DNA of 64,000 nucleotides. It comes from Magnolia sinica (lineage: Eukaryota; Streptophyta; Magnoliopsida; Magnoliales; Magnoliaceae). The stretch spans positions 103,271,759-103,335,758 of the forward strand of contig NC_080578.1 in assembly GCF_029962835.1 (NCBI RefSeq), given 5' to 3'. The first letter of the stretch is position 1. Every line of letters begins with the position of its first letter. Below, one piece after another: positions 1 through 9,782 of this stretch. The notes under the pieces are model-generated. The model made no database searches. It saw nothing but the letters and a program-made list of their open reading frames with translations, and was not told where the DNA came from. The position numbers were made by a program, and so were the translations under genes.

Positions 1-1
1 G

Positions 2-1357
2 TGGAGAGGGGTTGTAAGGATTTCATTGATACGCAACAAGATAGAGCATCTGGAAATTTCACCTGCTTGTCCTAACTTGATCTCCTTGTTCCTCAATGAA
101 AACCATCAATTACGTACCATTCACAGTAATTTCTTCGAGCTAATGCCAAAACTACAGATCCTTGATCTAAGTTCTACTGGCATTGAATCTCTCCCGATGT
201 CATTATTGCAATTGGTGAATCTACGTGTGCTCATTCTAAGCTCATGCAGAGATCTAGTGGAGGTGCCGCCATTGGGAGAGCTGAAGGAACTCCAAATTCT
301 TGATCTCTCATATTCTGGCCTCAAAAACTTCCCTCAAGGCATTGCAAGCTTGGTTAAACTCAAGAGGTTGGATATATCAGGGACTTCATTCACTGCAATT
401 CCCTACACTATGATATACGGGCTACCTAGTCTGGAGGAACTAAGAACAATGGGGAGGAATAGATACGTCGACGGAGCTACTTTCAGTGAGGCTGTGAACA
501 TGAAACGCCTGAGATCTTTAAGTATCGGTGTGTCCAATCTTAATGGCTTCATCGCACATGATATGTTCCATCAATGGTTTTCGGGCTTGACAAGTTTCCA
601 TGTTATGGTTAACTATACACCTTTCGTGCCTGTTTCTAATAAGCATATAAGCATTGGTGAATGTGACAAATTACCGTGCGGGATTGGGGGGTTGATAAAA
701 CATGCATTCTCTTTAGACTTGTATGAAAGCATAGGTTTAACAAGTCTTTCTAAGTTCCGAGGCGATTTAAAGAGCTTAAGAAAACTTGAAGTCATTGAAT
801 GCAGTGGAGTGGAATGCATTATAGACTGGAGAGAGGTTGGAGATGATGCATTCCAATGTTTACAGAGGTTGGATCTATATAGTTTGCCAAACTTGGAGAA
901 GGTATTCGATGCTGGAGCACCTCCTCCGCTGAACACAAGCCTGCAAAACCTCAGAAGAATATGGGTTTCTCATTGTGAAAAGTTAAGGAGTCTCTTCTCT
1001 TCTAGTATGGTAGAGCAACTACATCAGTTAGAGAAGCTTATGATAAAGAAATGTATCCAAATGAAAGAGATTATAGAAGGAGACAAGCTGCCCCATAATT
1101 CATTCCCAAAATTACGCATCCTAGAATTGGATGACTTACCAGAATTAGAAAGCATTTTCAGCCAGCGATTTATGTTTATATCTTTGGAAGATATGAAAGT
1201 AATTTCCTGTCCAAAGTTGAAGAAGCTCCCCCTCTTCTGCTCAAGCATCCATGAAATAAAAGGAAAAATAGAAGGCGAGAGAGAATGGTGGGAAGGATTA
1301 GAGTGGGAAGACGAGAAGGCCAAGTCCCTCTACACCAGAATTTACAAGGCTAGTTGA
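2..1357 (+). CDS. NLR (CC-NB-LRR, RPS2/RPS5-like) LRR region, 5' end beyond window
   Basis: This is the C-terminal LRR half of an intracellular NLR immune receptor. The frame is open from the first bases and matches copy 2 from about residue 499 (the WRGVVRISLIRN region) to the same stop. Repeats of the form LxxLxxLxLSxxxIxxLP are visible, such as LQILDLSSTGIESLP and LRVLILSSCRDLVEVP, followed by the irregular C-terminal LRRs typical of RPS2/RPS5-type receptors. The CC and NB-ARC domains are outside the window, so it cannot be said whether the gene is intact. No stop or frameshift is seen in the visible part. By eye, about 52 of 443 residues differ from copy 2, mostly in the middle LRRs. The apparent start near 26 is only an artefact of the window edge; the frame runs through it. 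Confidence 0.9.
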   Translation, partial: WRGVVRISLIRNKIEHLEISPACPNLISLFLNENHQLRTIHSNFFELMPKLQILDLSSTGIESLPMSLLQLVNLRVLILSSCRDLVEVPPLGELKELQILDLSYSGLKNFPQGIASLVKLKRLDISGTSFTAIPYTMIYGLPSLEELRTMGRNRYVDGATFSEAVNMKRLRSLSIGVSNLNGFIAHDMFHQWFSGLTSFHVMVNYTPFVPVSNKHISIGECDKLPCGIGGLIKHAFSLDLYESIGLTSLSKFRGDLKSLRKLEVIECSGVECIIDWREVGDDAFQCLQRLDLYSLPNLEKVFDAGAPPPLNTSLQNLRRIWVSHCEKLRSLFSSSMVEQLHQLEKLMIKKCIQMKEIIEGDKLPHNSFPKLRILELDDLPELESIFSQRFMFISLEDMKVISCPKLKKLPLFCSSIHEIKGKIEGEREWWEGLEWEDEKAKSLYTRIYKAS

Positions 1358-1751
1358 TTTGCAAATGAAGAAGCTTCCTGTATAAAAAAGGTTACGTAGA
1401 TTTCTTTCGTCATCTCAAGTTTTACTTTGCGACTAAATTTATTTATTTTTAATCTCTCGACACTTTCACGGGAAATTGATAATTGGATTCTATCTTTATA
1501 ATAGCGTGATATTTTAAAAATCATACAATATTTTAATTTTTTTACAATAAAGAAATTTCTTTTGTGCTCGTACATTTAAAAGTTAGAAATTATTTATTAT
1601 TTATTATACTTCTTTTTTTAATTACTTGCAGAGAGATTTGCTGGATAATACCGGGAGGAGAACATGAAGATCCAAAGTCTCCCGAGATATTCCCATGCTG
1701 AGAAATCGGTCTGTTATTGCTGTATGAATTATTGCCTTTACAAGCAATTGG
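1358..1751 (+). other. NLR 3' flank with possible 3'UTR intron
   Basis: AT-rich sequence after the stop codon. A possible intron runs from the donor-like AAG|GTTACG near 1391 to the acceptor-like TTACTTGCAG ending at about 1631, followed by a short non-repetitive stretch up to the MITE at 1752. The same arrangement occurs in copy 2 at 50043-50437. No protein homology is seen. The intron is an inference from splice-like motifs only. Confidence 0.35.
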
Positions 1752-2269
1752 GGACGTGGATTGCGTGGTGTCGCAATCTCAGTGGTTTGATGACATTGCA
1801 AAGTTCTGTGGGCGCTACCATGATGTATGTATTATATCCACACTGTCCATTCATTTTTTAAGATCCTTTTAGGGAATGAAACAACACATCAGACAGATCC
1901 AAAGATTAAGTGAGACCACACCATTAGGAAGTAATGGAGATTGAACACCCATCTTCTTGGGGCCAAAGAAGTTTTCTATCAAGCTGATATCTGTATTTTC
2001 CATTCATCCTGGTACGTGTGACCTTATGAGAAGTTTTGGATGGCAAATAAACATCATGGAGGACCCTTGGAAGATTTCAATGGTAGAAATCATTGTCCTA
2101 CTGCTTTTGTGGTGTGATTCCCTTGGGCTTTGAATCTACCTCATTTTCATGCTCATGCCCTAAAATGATATCTAGAAATGAATAGACGATGTGGATGTAA
2201 TACATACATCATTTTGGGTCCACAGAACATTGCTACGTAACACGCCAGAGAGGTACGCAATCAGTCTCC
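1752..2269. mobile_element. Mutator-like MITE in NLR 3' flank (copy 1)
   Basis: The ends GGACGTGGATTGCG and CGCAATCAGTCTCC are roughly inverted. The interior has the family core, ACCATGATGTATGTATTATA near the left and its inverse ATACATACATCATTTTGGGT near the right. Flanks AGCAATTGG and GGCAATGGT agree at 6 of 9 bases, which would fit an old 9-bp target duplication. It is present at the same place in copy 2, so insertion preceded the segmental duplication. No coding capacity. Confidence 0.6.
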
Positions 2270-2840
2270 GGCAATGGTTACCTCCGAACGTGTAAAAGCA
2301 TTTCTAGGAGCTCACTATGTCTTTTATATTTATTTTGAAGTTATTGTTGTATTAATTACTGCTTTGGAAGGCTTTGTCACTCTCTGTTTTATTTAATTGC
2401 TGAGAATGGTTTTTTTTTTTTTCTTTGTACTTTTACCGGAAAATAAGCATTTTTGTGGCTATTACGTTGTCCCCTTCGATGAATGGATGGGGTTGACAAA
2501 ACACACACATCACCGTGGCCAAACAGACTTTACTCAAAACTCTCCTTCACGCCCATAGTAAATTAGTTCTCCACAGACTTTACTCAACCCCCTAAGTGGG
2601 ACCCACCGTGATGTTTGTGAAAACCTACGGATATGTTTGTGAGAAATCATCCGGTACATCCATTTTTTTCAGCTCATGTCAGGACATGACCTCAAAATGA
2701 GGCAAATCGAAAACTCAGGTGGACCCCATGATAAGAAACAATAGGACTGAATGCCCACCGTTCAAATATTCATTGGAGCCACAGAAGTTTTGGATCAGAC
2801 AAATATTTTTATTTTTCCAGTTCATTTCAGTGGGAGTAAC

Positions 2841-2920
2841 CTTATGAACGGTTTAGAAGGCATATAAACATCAATGGACCCTCATGAACGGTTTAGAAGG
2901 CATATAAACATCAATGGACC
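2841..2920. repeat. 40-bp tandem duplication, copy 1 only
   Basis: ATGAACGGTTTAGAAGGCAT begins at 2844 and again at 2884, giving an exact 40-bp period. Copy 2 has one unit at the same place (about 51526-51562), so this arose after the segmental duplication or was lost from copy 2. Confidence 0.9.
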
Positions 2921-2951
2921 TTAGGAGGGTTTCAACTTTAGGCACCTTCAG

Positions 2952-2954
<3 letters not shown>

Positions 2955-2997
<43 letters not shown>
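2955..2997. repeat. CT microsatellite (copy 1)
   Basis: Uninterrupted CT dinucleotides, longer here than in copy 2 (51597-51631), showing ordinary microsatellite length drift between the copies. Confidence 0.95.
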
Positions 2998-2999
<2 letters not shown>

Positions 3000-3365
3000 G
3001 CATTTTGCTACTCCAATATTTTCCGTGAATCTTGGATCTGGCCCATTTTTGGGCTTATGTCTTAAAATGAGCTATTAAAAGGATGAACAGGACTATAGAA
3101 AACAATATCTTGTCATTGATAAATATGAAATTACAGTTGTGGATCACTCAATAAGTGGATATAGCTGGCTATTGTATTGTCTGCACGTAAAAAGCCCACC
3201 AGATGAACCATTCTGAACACAGCTGGAGATTTTGGCAGCAGCGACTGTTTAAGCACACCACCATGACTATTTATGCACACCTCAATCTCATTGAGGTCCA
3301 CTGTATTTTATGTATAAATCCATTCCTCCCATCAGCTGAGAACCATTAACCCTCAATGACCAGTT

Positions 3366-3922
3366 TGGGCTTGTTTGATTTTTCAATTCATTGGTAAATA
3401 CCCTGTAAATGGGTAATAATTATTTCATTTGGTATTTACGTTACTCTTCCTTAATTTGACCAACTACTCTTTAGATACAAAAACTGAGAATGCTGCAAAA
3501 TATTTGTGGGTCCCACCGTGGTGCGTGTTACTTATCCACACCGTTCATCTATTATGGCAGCAGAATTTATGGCATGAGCCACAAAATGAGGCATATCCAA
3601 AGCTCAAGTGGACCACGCCATGGGAAAAAGAAAATCAAACACTAACAGTTAAAAACCCCTTGGGGCCACTGTTTCTTTTAGTGTGGGCCACTTGAGTGTT
3701 GGATCTGGCTCATTTTTCAACTCATGCGTCAAAATATTATGGTAAAATGGATGGACATAATGTATATATAATATACATCACCTTAGGGTCCACAAATTTA
3801 AACTAAGCTCCTTTAAATCGGTTTCCAAGGCAGGACTTCCTATGAATTTTCAAACGGGGTGAAATGGTAATAATTACCCATTTACAGGGTTACACAAGCT
3901 TTGAAAAATCAAACAGGCCTAA
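3366..3922. mobile_element. hAT-like MITE (copy 1)
   Basis: Terminal inverted repeats: left GGCTTGTTTGATTTTTCAA, right TTGAAAAATCAAACAGGCC. A second inverted pair, CCTGTAAATGGGTAATAATT and AATAATTACCCATTTACAGG, lies inside. Shared with copy 2 at 54061-54615, so the insertion is older than the duplication. No clear target-site duplication seen. Confidence 0.65.
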
Positions 3923-4199
3923 AAGTTTTGATGGGCTACAATAAAAAAAAAAAAAAAAATGTACATATATTTGTTAGTTTGTTCCTGCAACCTTATGAGG
4001 TTTCCCAAACCATAGGCATGCAAAAGGGAGCCCATTTATATGCCAAGCATGTGTCAAAGTGGCACATGCATGTGTAATATAAAGCCATCCATCAAGTGGG
4101 CCGAAACATGTAAATGTTCTTGTTTCACTTAAACGGTACCCAACAGATATCTGGACCTGGTTGCATGTGAGTTCCAGTATTCAAGAATAAAATCGGACC

Positions 4200-6566
4200 C
4201 AGCACGCATGCTGTAAGACCCGACCCAACAATCAATTTGAAGTTCTTCCCCCCAGGCCCACAAGATCAGATTGGACAGCAATTATAGTCGAGCAAGCACT
4301 CTAAACTGCAAACCATCATTGTAGGAGTACAAGATGAAAAGGAACACTCAAGTAAAGAACCAAAGCCTGCTTACCAGCATATAACATATCACAAAGGATC
4401 TCTCCAACTTACTCATGGTGTGAAAGCGAAGTAGCCCTCAATCCAGCTGTTGTGGTTGGATTGGATCTCAGTTTTCCACGATTGAAATCATGGATTCCAA
4501 CCCCACCTTTTCAAGAATGTAAATAATCAATCAAACCTGCGAACATATCACTGAATTCCACGTTATGGACCAATACAAAAAGTTACTAAGTTATTATTGG
4601 TTTATCAGTGGAAACATGCGGGGTTACATCTTTGAATCATATCCATGGTATAAAAAAATGGTTATGTAAGGGCTGTTATTTGATGGTAACAGCCATAACC
4701 GTTACACATTATGGGGCCTTCTCACATGAGGAGCCACTTATTGAATCAAGACCCTATTCCTTATTTGGCAGGAGTTCTGTTAATCCTTTGTAAATTCAGG
4801 GGTGGTAACCAACAAAAGATGGGTGGTGTATCTTTAATCTTAAATACACCAAGGGAAATTGGATTTAGGCAGGGGGAATAACCAAAGTAAACTGAAAATA
4901 AGCGCTTCCCAAGCACGAGTGTAACAATCTATAAGTAACTTAATCATTCACTTTAGTACAGGGAAGTCCATGGGGAGGAATTCCACAAGGCGTATCACAA
5001 TTCACAGCTTTTAACTAAAGATGTGATTCAAAGCTATTGCAGTGAAGAATTGATCTAAAACAAAGCACTTCGTCCATGGGCTTGTAAAGAGATTGAATAT
5101 TACCTTAATCTTTCTTCTCAGATTAATCCAGTATGATACATCGATGCAATCCTGCTAAAGTTCATCAATAGTAACTATATCTTTTATAAAGGCCACCCCT
5201 TACATTACATATTGATAATTTCTAACTTTAGGTCTTTTTCAAATTGATCTAACTGTGAAATACTACAGCATATGTATCTAGGGAATAGTCGCTTCAAAGT
5301 AAATCCTCCTTAAATATAATGAGTTCGATTTCCTATTTCAAGACGTCAAGCGAGTTTCTGGTCGGTTAGGTGAAAAAAGGAGTTGAGTTCTTATTTCAGG
5401 CAGAACACAAATTAAATAGTGCTTTCCTTTTCCTCCATTTGTCAGTCTATCAGAATAGGGGACTTATCTCTGACATTTGATGCTTGAATTTGCCATATGG
5501 GGTTGACCACAGGTATTACAACAACCACCCACTTATATTAAACCGCTATCCCTCTTCTTCAAACATTCATCTAACCACCTACTTATCTCAAAAACTTTAT
5601 CCATTATAAATTTAATGATCTCAAGTCTACCTAACAATCTAGACAGCCATGAAAATGAAGATTCTAAGAAGTATGTAATCCATCATTTCACCAACCCATT
5701 GCTTCTTCACATCCTATCAGGGTGGTCACTGCCCGAAATCTATGGCCCACTGTGTTGTGCATGACACATCTACTCCATCCATAAAGTGAACCACTTATTG
5801 TTAGGCCACGCAGCTAAAAATTTGACCTACCAACGACTTAGTTGGCCACACCACAAGGAACAACAGGGAGAGGAGATCATATGGTTGTGCAGGGTCCTCA
5901 ACGGTATATAGGTTCCATCTAACACATTCCTCAAGTGAGCCTCATTAGGAAAAAGGAAAAAATAAAAATAAAAAATCCAAAATTTGGTGTAGTTCAAAAC
6001 ATAGGTGGGCCTTACCTGCCACATGCATTGCACATCATACAATTCCCTACGAGTTCTTCATAAAGATGATATGATTGATGACTTGTTCTCTTATCTGGAA
6101 AATGTGTCAAAAATCAAAGCAAGAGTTTTTCAACAGGAAACTAATAGATAACAGGTGTACTGCTTTACAGCGAGCAGCTCTTAAAGGACTCCAAGGTAAG
6201 CGCTCAAAACAAATTACTGGATAGGCCAAGTTCCACACTAAGCTATGTACACTATACAGCTTTTGCACCACCTACCATGGAAGAAAAAGTGGCAAGGACA
6301 AAATGCATCAACACATTAATGTATGAGAAAAGACCAGCAAATTTAAAGACAGCTGTACAGGCACAACATGCTTACGGTGTTCAGTTGCCGCATCTACATA
6401 AACTGGGAACAACCACCCAGTCATTGCAAAACAAGCAAAAAACAGCAGCTTCAGCTCTCATCTGCAAATATGGCCTTGCTAGTCCCTGAAGAACAAAAAC
6501 AAAGCAATTCCAGATAAATAAACTTCCGAATGAAAGCCATTTTATGCCTTGGGTTTCACATGAACC
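4200..6566. other. Unassigned low-repeat spacer (copy 1)
   Basis: About 2.4 kb of sequence that looks less repetitive than its surroundings and is well conserved in copy 2 (about 54850-57224). No long reading frame or recognisable domain is present on either strand. Two short - strand stretches with splice-like borders (6381-6485 and 6016-6094) are described separately. It may hold introns or an old gene remnant, or it may be non-coding. Confidence 0.4.
6381..6485 (-). other. Candidate terminal exon, Cys-rich 34-residue tail
   Basis: On the - strand a strong polypyrimidine acceptor (TTTGTTTTTGTTCTTCAG) ends at 6486. It is followed by an open 34-codon stretch ending in TGA, whose product contains AAVFCLFCNDW and SLCRCGN, a CxxC...CxC arrangement that would suit a small zinc site. 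The same stretch is open in copy 2 (about 57033-57137). A further possible exon at 6016-6094 (ELVGNCMMCNACG in one frame, donor GGCAG|GTAAGG) lies downstream. No family is recognised and no upstream exon was found. Chance is a real alternative. Confidence 0.18.
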
Positions 6567-6878
6567 TAGGGATGCAATTTGGATTCAGGTCAACCCTAAA
6601 CCAATTTACCCAGCCCAAGTTCGGATCAGGATGGGGTTAGAAAACACCAACCCGATTTGAAATTGAGCTGGGTTTGTGTTTGACCAAGAGCATATTTAAG
6701 TCAACTTAGGTCAGACTGGGAATAATCACATGTATTTTGGTCGGGTTGTGTTCTAGTTGGGCATCTCGGGTTGAAATTTGGGTCGGGTCGGGTTGCAGGT
6801 TCGGTCTTCTTGAGGTCAAATTGGGCTTGGGTTAACCCTCAACCCGACCCGACCCGACCCGCCCGAGTTGCACCCCTA
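6567..6878. mobile_element. hAT-like non-autonomous element, GGGTCGGGTT-rich (copy 1)
   Basis: Ends TAGGGATGCAA and TTGCACCCCTA are imperfect inverted repeats. Flanks CATGAACC and CGAGAACC match at 6 of 8 positions, fitting an aged 8-bp hAT target duplication. The interior is runs of ACCCGACCCG and its complement. Also present in copy 2 at 57225-57531. Confidence 0.65.
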
Positions 6879-7165
6879 CGAGAACCCTTCTCCATATGCA
6901 CCTTTACATGTGAGTTGGCCACCAATCCCAAGCATAAGATGGGCCCATTCCATGCAGATGATCAGCAAAAAATATCAGACTGGTCCACCTAGGTCAGTTT
7001 TATGTTGAATGCAGGTTGGCAAGTTTCTCAAACAGTTCATTGTTTTCATGCAGGTTGGCCTGCCTTATGAGTGGATCGCCTGATTTATGTTCCAGATTGA
7101 ATTCACAGCCGAGTGAGCCTTCTTCACAGCTCAGATGTCCAAGAAATGTCAGGCGGCATGTGTAC

Positions 7166-7675
7166 TAGGGGGCTGAAACTCTTTTCTTGGGAAAGCAAAC
7201 AAGTTTTGTTTAGGAAGCAAGCAAGTTCTTGGAAACGCAATCAAGTTTTGGGAAAGCACATGAACCCAATTGAGTTAATTGACCCAACCCAAGTTCAGGT
7301 CAACCTGAACCCAATTGACCCAATCCAAGTTCAGTTCAGGTTTGGTAGGGATATCAAGGTCCTTGGGTTGGGTTTGTGTTGGAAAACACCAACCTGGTTT
7401 CAAATAAAGGTTGGGTTCGGGTTGAGCTAATTAGGGTAGGTTGGAATTAATCAAATATGTTTGGGTTGGGTTTGGAACCCACCCCAATTAACAGGGACAA
7501 GGCTTAGATGATGATGATGATTTGGGTCAGGTTGGAATTGGGTCTGTGTGGGTCGATTATTAGGAATTCAGGTTGGGTTTGGGTTGGAACTCAGGTCGGG
7601 TTGGGTTCTCTTTGAGGTCAGGTCCAGCTCGAGTTAACCCTCAACTTGACCCAACCCGCCGGAGTCGCACTCCTA
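7166..7675. mobile_element. hAT-like non-autonomous element, GGTTGGGTT-rich (copy 1)
   Basis: Begins TAGGGGGCTG and ends CGCACTCCTA. Flanking octamers ATGTGTAC and ACGTGTGC match at 6 of 8. Interior rich in CAACCCAAG and GGTTGGGTTTGG motifs. Copy 2 has it at 57819-58328, so it was in place before the segmental duplication. It lies just downstream of the 3' end of the SNF2 gene. Confidence 0.6.
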
Positions 7676-7945
7676 ACGTGTGCCACATTTAAAAGAATGT
7701 CGAGAAGGTTTGTGGGGCTAGCAAACCTTTGTAAGCATTAAGAATTTAAGACCCACAGTTTAAGAAGAAGAAGAAAAAAAAGTTATAACAGTGACACATA
7801 CTGAGAATTAGCCAGCTGTGTGTAGGATTGTTGAAGGATATGCGGTTATCAGCTAATGTTCTGCTGCATCAGCCCATGAGTGGATTCACCTGCATGGCAA
7901 TCCAAATATTAGAGGACAACAAGAGTTAAGAGCTAATATTCAAGG

Positions 7946-9782
7946 TCATGGTGGATACAAGACTAACTTTCTGTAAAGAAGCTTCACATCTTCTCCTAAA
8001 AATGAGCTTTCAAAGAACGAGTCTTCACAGCTTTTCACATCAATCTCTTCCATATCAAAGTCACTGCTGTTGCAAAGTTCACTCCATTCAAACCACATCT
8101 TCGAAATCAACTCCTTCCTAGAACAAGTACGTTGGTCTTCCTCTTCTTGGGAGTCGGCAGCAACCAACCTGTACGTGTAAACTTTCTTCAGTTGGCCTGG
8201 CCGAAACGCACGTCCAATTGCTTGGCGGGTAACTGATGGGTTCAAATGTACATCCAAAATCAGCACCCGAGACGCACCCACCAGGGATATGCCTTCTCCG
8301 CAGGCCTTGATGGAGCCAAAGAGAACCTTAGCATCAGGCGAGTTGTTAAATTGCTCCATTGACCACTCCCGGTGCTCGGTCATCGAGTCACCAGAGATCA
8401 TAAAGATTTCCTTCCCAGGACTCCAGCCCTTTACTCTGACAAGCAATCTCTCCAAAAACTTCAGCGGGAGAAGATACTGACTGAACACCAAAAGCTTCTC
8501 TCCAGAAGATACATACAGGCCCAAAATATTGAGAAAGAATTTCGTCTTCACTCCATCCTTCACTTCCACTTTCTCTACCACCTTATCTATCTTCTCATCA
8601 CTGAGGACGACCCCCTTCTCGCCTCCCTCCACATTCTCCGAAATTTCCTTCGAGTGTGGGTGAATATAGAAAGCGCTCGTCACAGCTCTCCTCTTGAACT
8701 TATCCAACTTTGTCAATCTTTCAATGGAATTTTTCTGCTTGGTCGAGAGATTTAGAAGCACAGTGAAGTCGACCAGTCCAGGCAGTTCCTCCAAGAAGTC
8801 TCCTTTGTAATAATGAAGCACATTTTTCGTCATTTCCCGGAGGTCCTGAATTACTGAAATCCTTGTTTTGAAATCATCATCGTTCTGGAGCGTCTCTTCG
8901 ACCAGATCAAAAAAGGTCGTATCCACACCAGTTCTACACTGCCTCCTGCTCCCGCCTGATATATGCACTCTGCTCAGCACACGCCTCACGACAGCCCGAG
9001 AATCTTCCAACTTCAAAAACTTCGGCCGCACGAGGTTCAGGATGTTGAATACTTCCTGGACATGATTTTGGAATAGCGTCCCGGATAACACTACCTTGCG
9101 AGGTGTTTGCACCTTAGAAAGGGAATGTTGTACATCTGTGTTATCGTTCCTAGGTGTGTGACCTTCATCTAGAATAAGAAGGCTAGGGACCTTCAGCAAC
9201 ATTTCCCGACAAGCCGCTTCTGTCTTGCTGCTTTTGCAGTCGCAGATGATGTTCGAGAACTGCTTGTAACCTAGAAAAAGGATGCTCTTTTATTCAACCC
9301 AATTATTTAATACAACTAGCTGCTGGGACCTGTTATCAGCCTTTGAAGAGTAGAAGTCAAGTAAAGGGATGTTCTCGACTTGCCATCTCTGGAACTCCTT
9401 CCAAGTGGGAAGAATTCCCTTAGGGGGTACAATCAGCGGTCGAGCGTGGGGATACTTACCCAAAAGGTTCTGAATAAAACTGATTATCATGAATGTCTTT
9501 CCGGATCCTGGGGCATGTGCCAAAATGCAACCACCAGGCTTATCTGTTATTAAGTTCCTTAACAAGAAATTAAAACCCTCTAACTGATGGGGCTTCATTT
9601 GCTTCATACGCCTGGGATGAACAGTGATTTCTGTTCATTTGCTTCATATGCCTGGGATGAACAGTGATTTCTGTCACTGTAAGATCGTGATCAGAATGTC
9701 CAGAAAACAGATTTGATGCAGCTCCATCAGCATCCCTGGTACTTCGAGAGTTGGACATGTATGTCCTTGTACTCTTTGAACC
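7946..9782 (-). pseudogene. DRD1/CHR35-like SNF2 pseudogene, helicase exon (copy 1)
   Basis: This is the large C-terminal exon of a DRD1/CLASSY-family SNF2 remodeler. In that family, proteins act in the nucleus with RNA polymerase V in RNA-directed DNA methylation. The GSGKT (Walker A), LILDEGH (Walker B), LSGTLFQN and [11 protein letters not shown] motifs are all still readable. The exon starts after a TTTTCTTATGGTCAG acceptor, as in copy 2. It is broken twice: a 40-bp tandem duplication at 9601-9680 shifts the frame just before the MKPHQLEGF motif, and codon TAA at 9292-9290 replaces the AAA of copy 2 (WVEKKS becomes WVE-stop). One lysine codon of PTWKKEF is also missing, in frame. From 9202 to the stop at 7946 only 3 of 418 residues differ from copy 2, so the decay is recent. 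Confidence 0.92.

Larger units (their letters stand above)
2270..3365. repeat. Degenerate MITE-derived sequence in spacer (copy 1)
   Basis: Contains a degraded GGGACCCACCGTGATGTTTG-type MITE core (from about 2598), a CT microsatellite and the 40-bp tandem duplication listed separately. No gene seen. Corresponds to 50956-54060 in copy 2 minus the LTR-like insertion. Confidence 0.5.

Noticed and set aside
6771..7430. Frames of 73 and 105 codons in the spacer (also 57766-58083)
   Set aside because: They translate the GGTCGGGTT/CAACCCAAG repeats of hAT-like elements.
8289..9065. Open frames on the + strand (up to 127 codons) inside the SNF2 exon, repeated at 58941-59717
   Set aside because: They are antisense to a well-supported helicase exon and show no domain; they are shadows of its codon usage.
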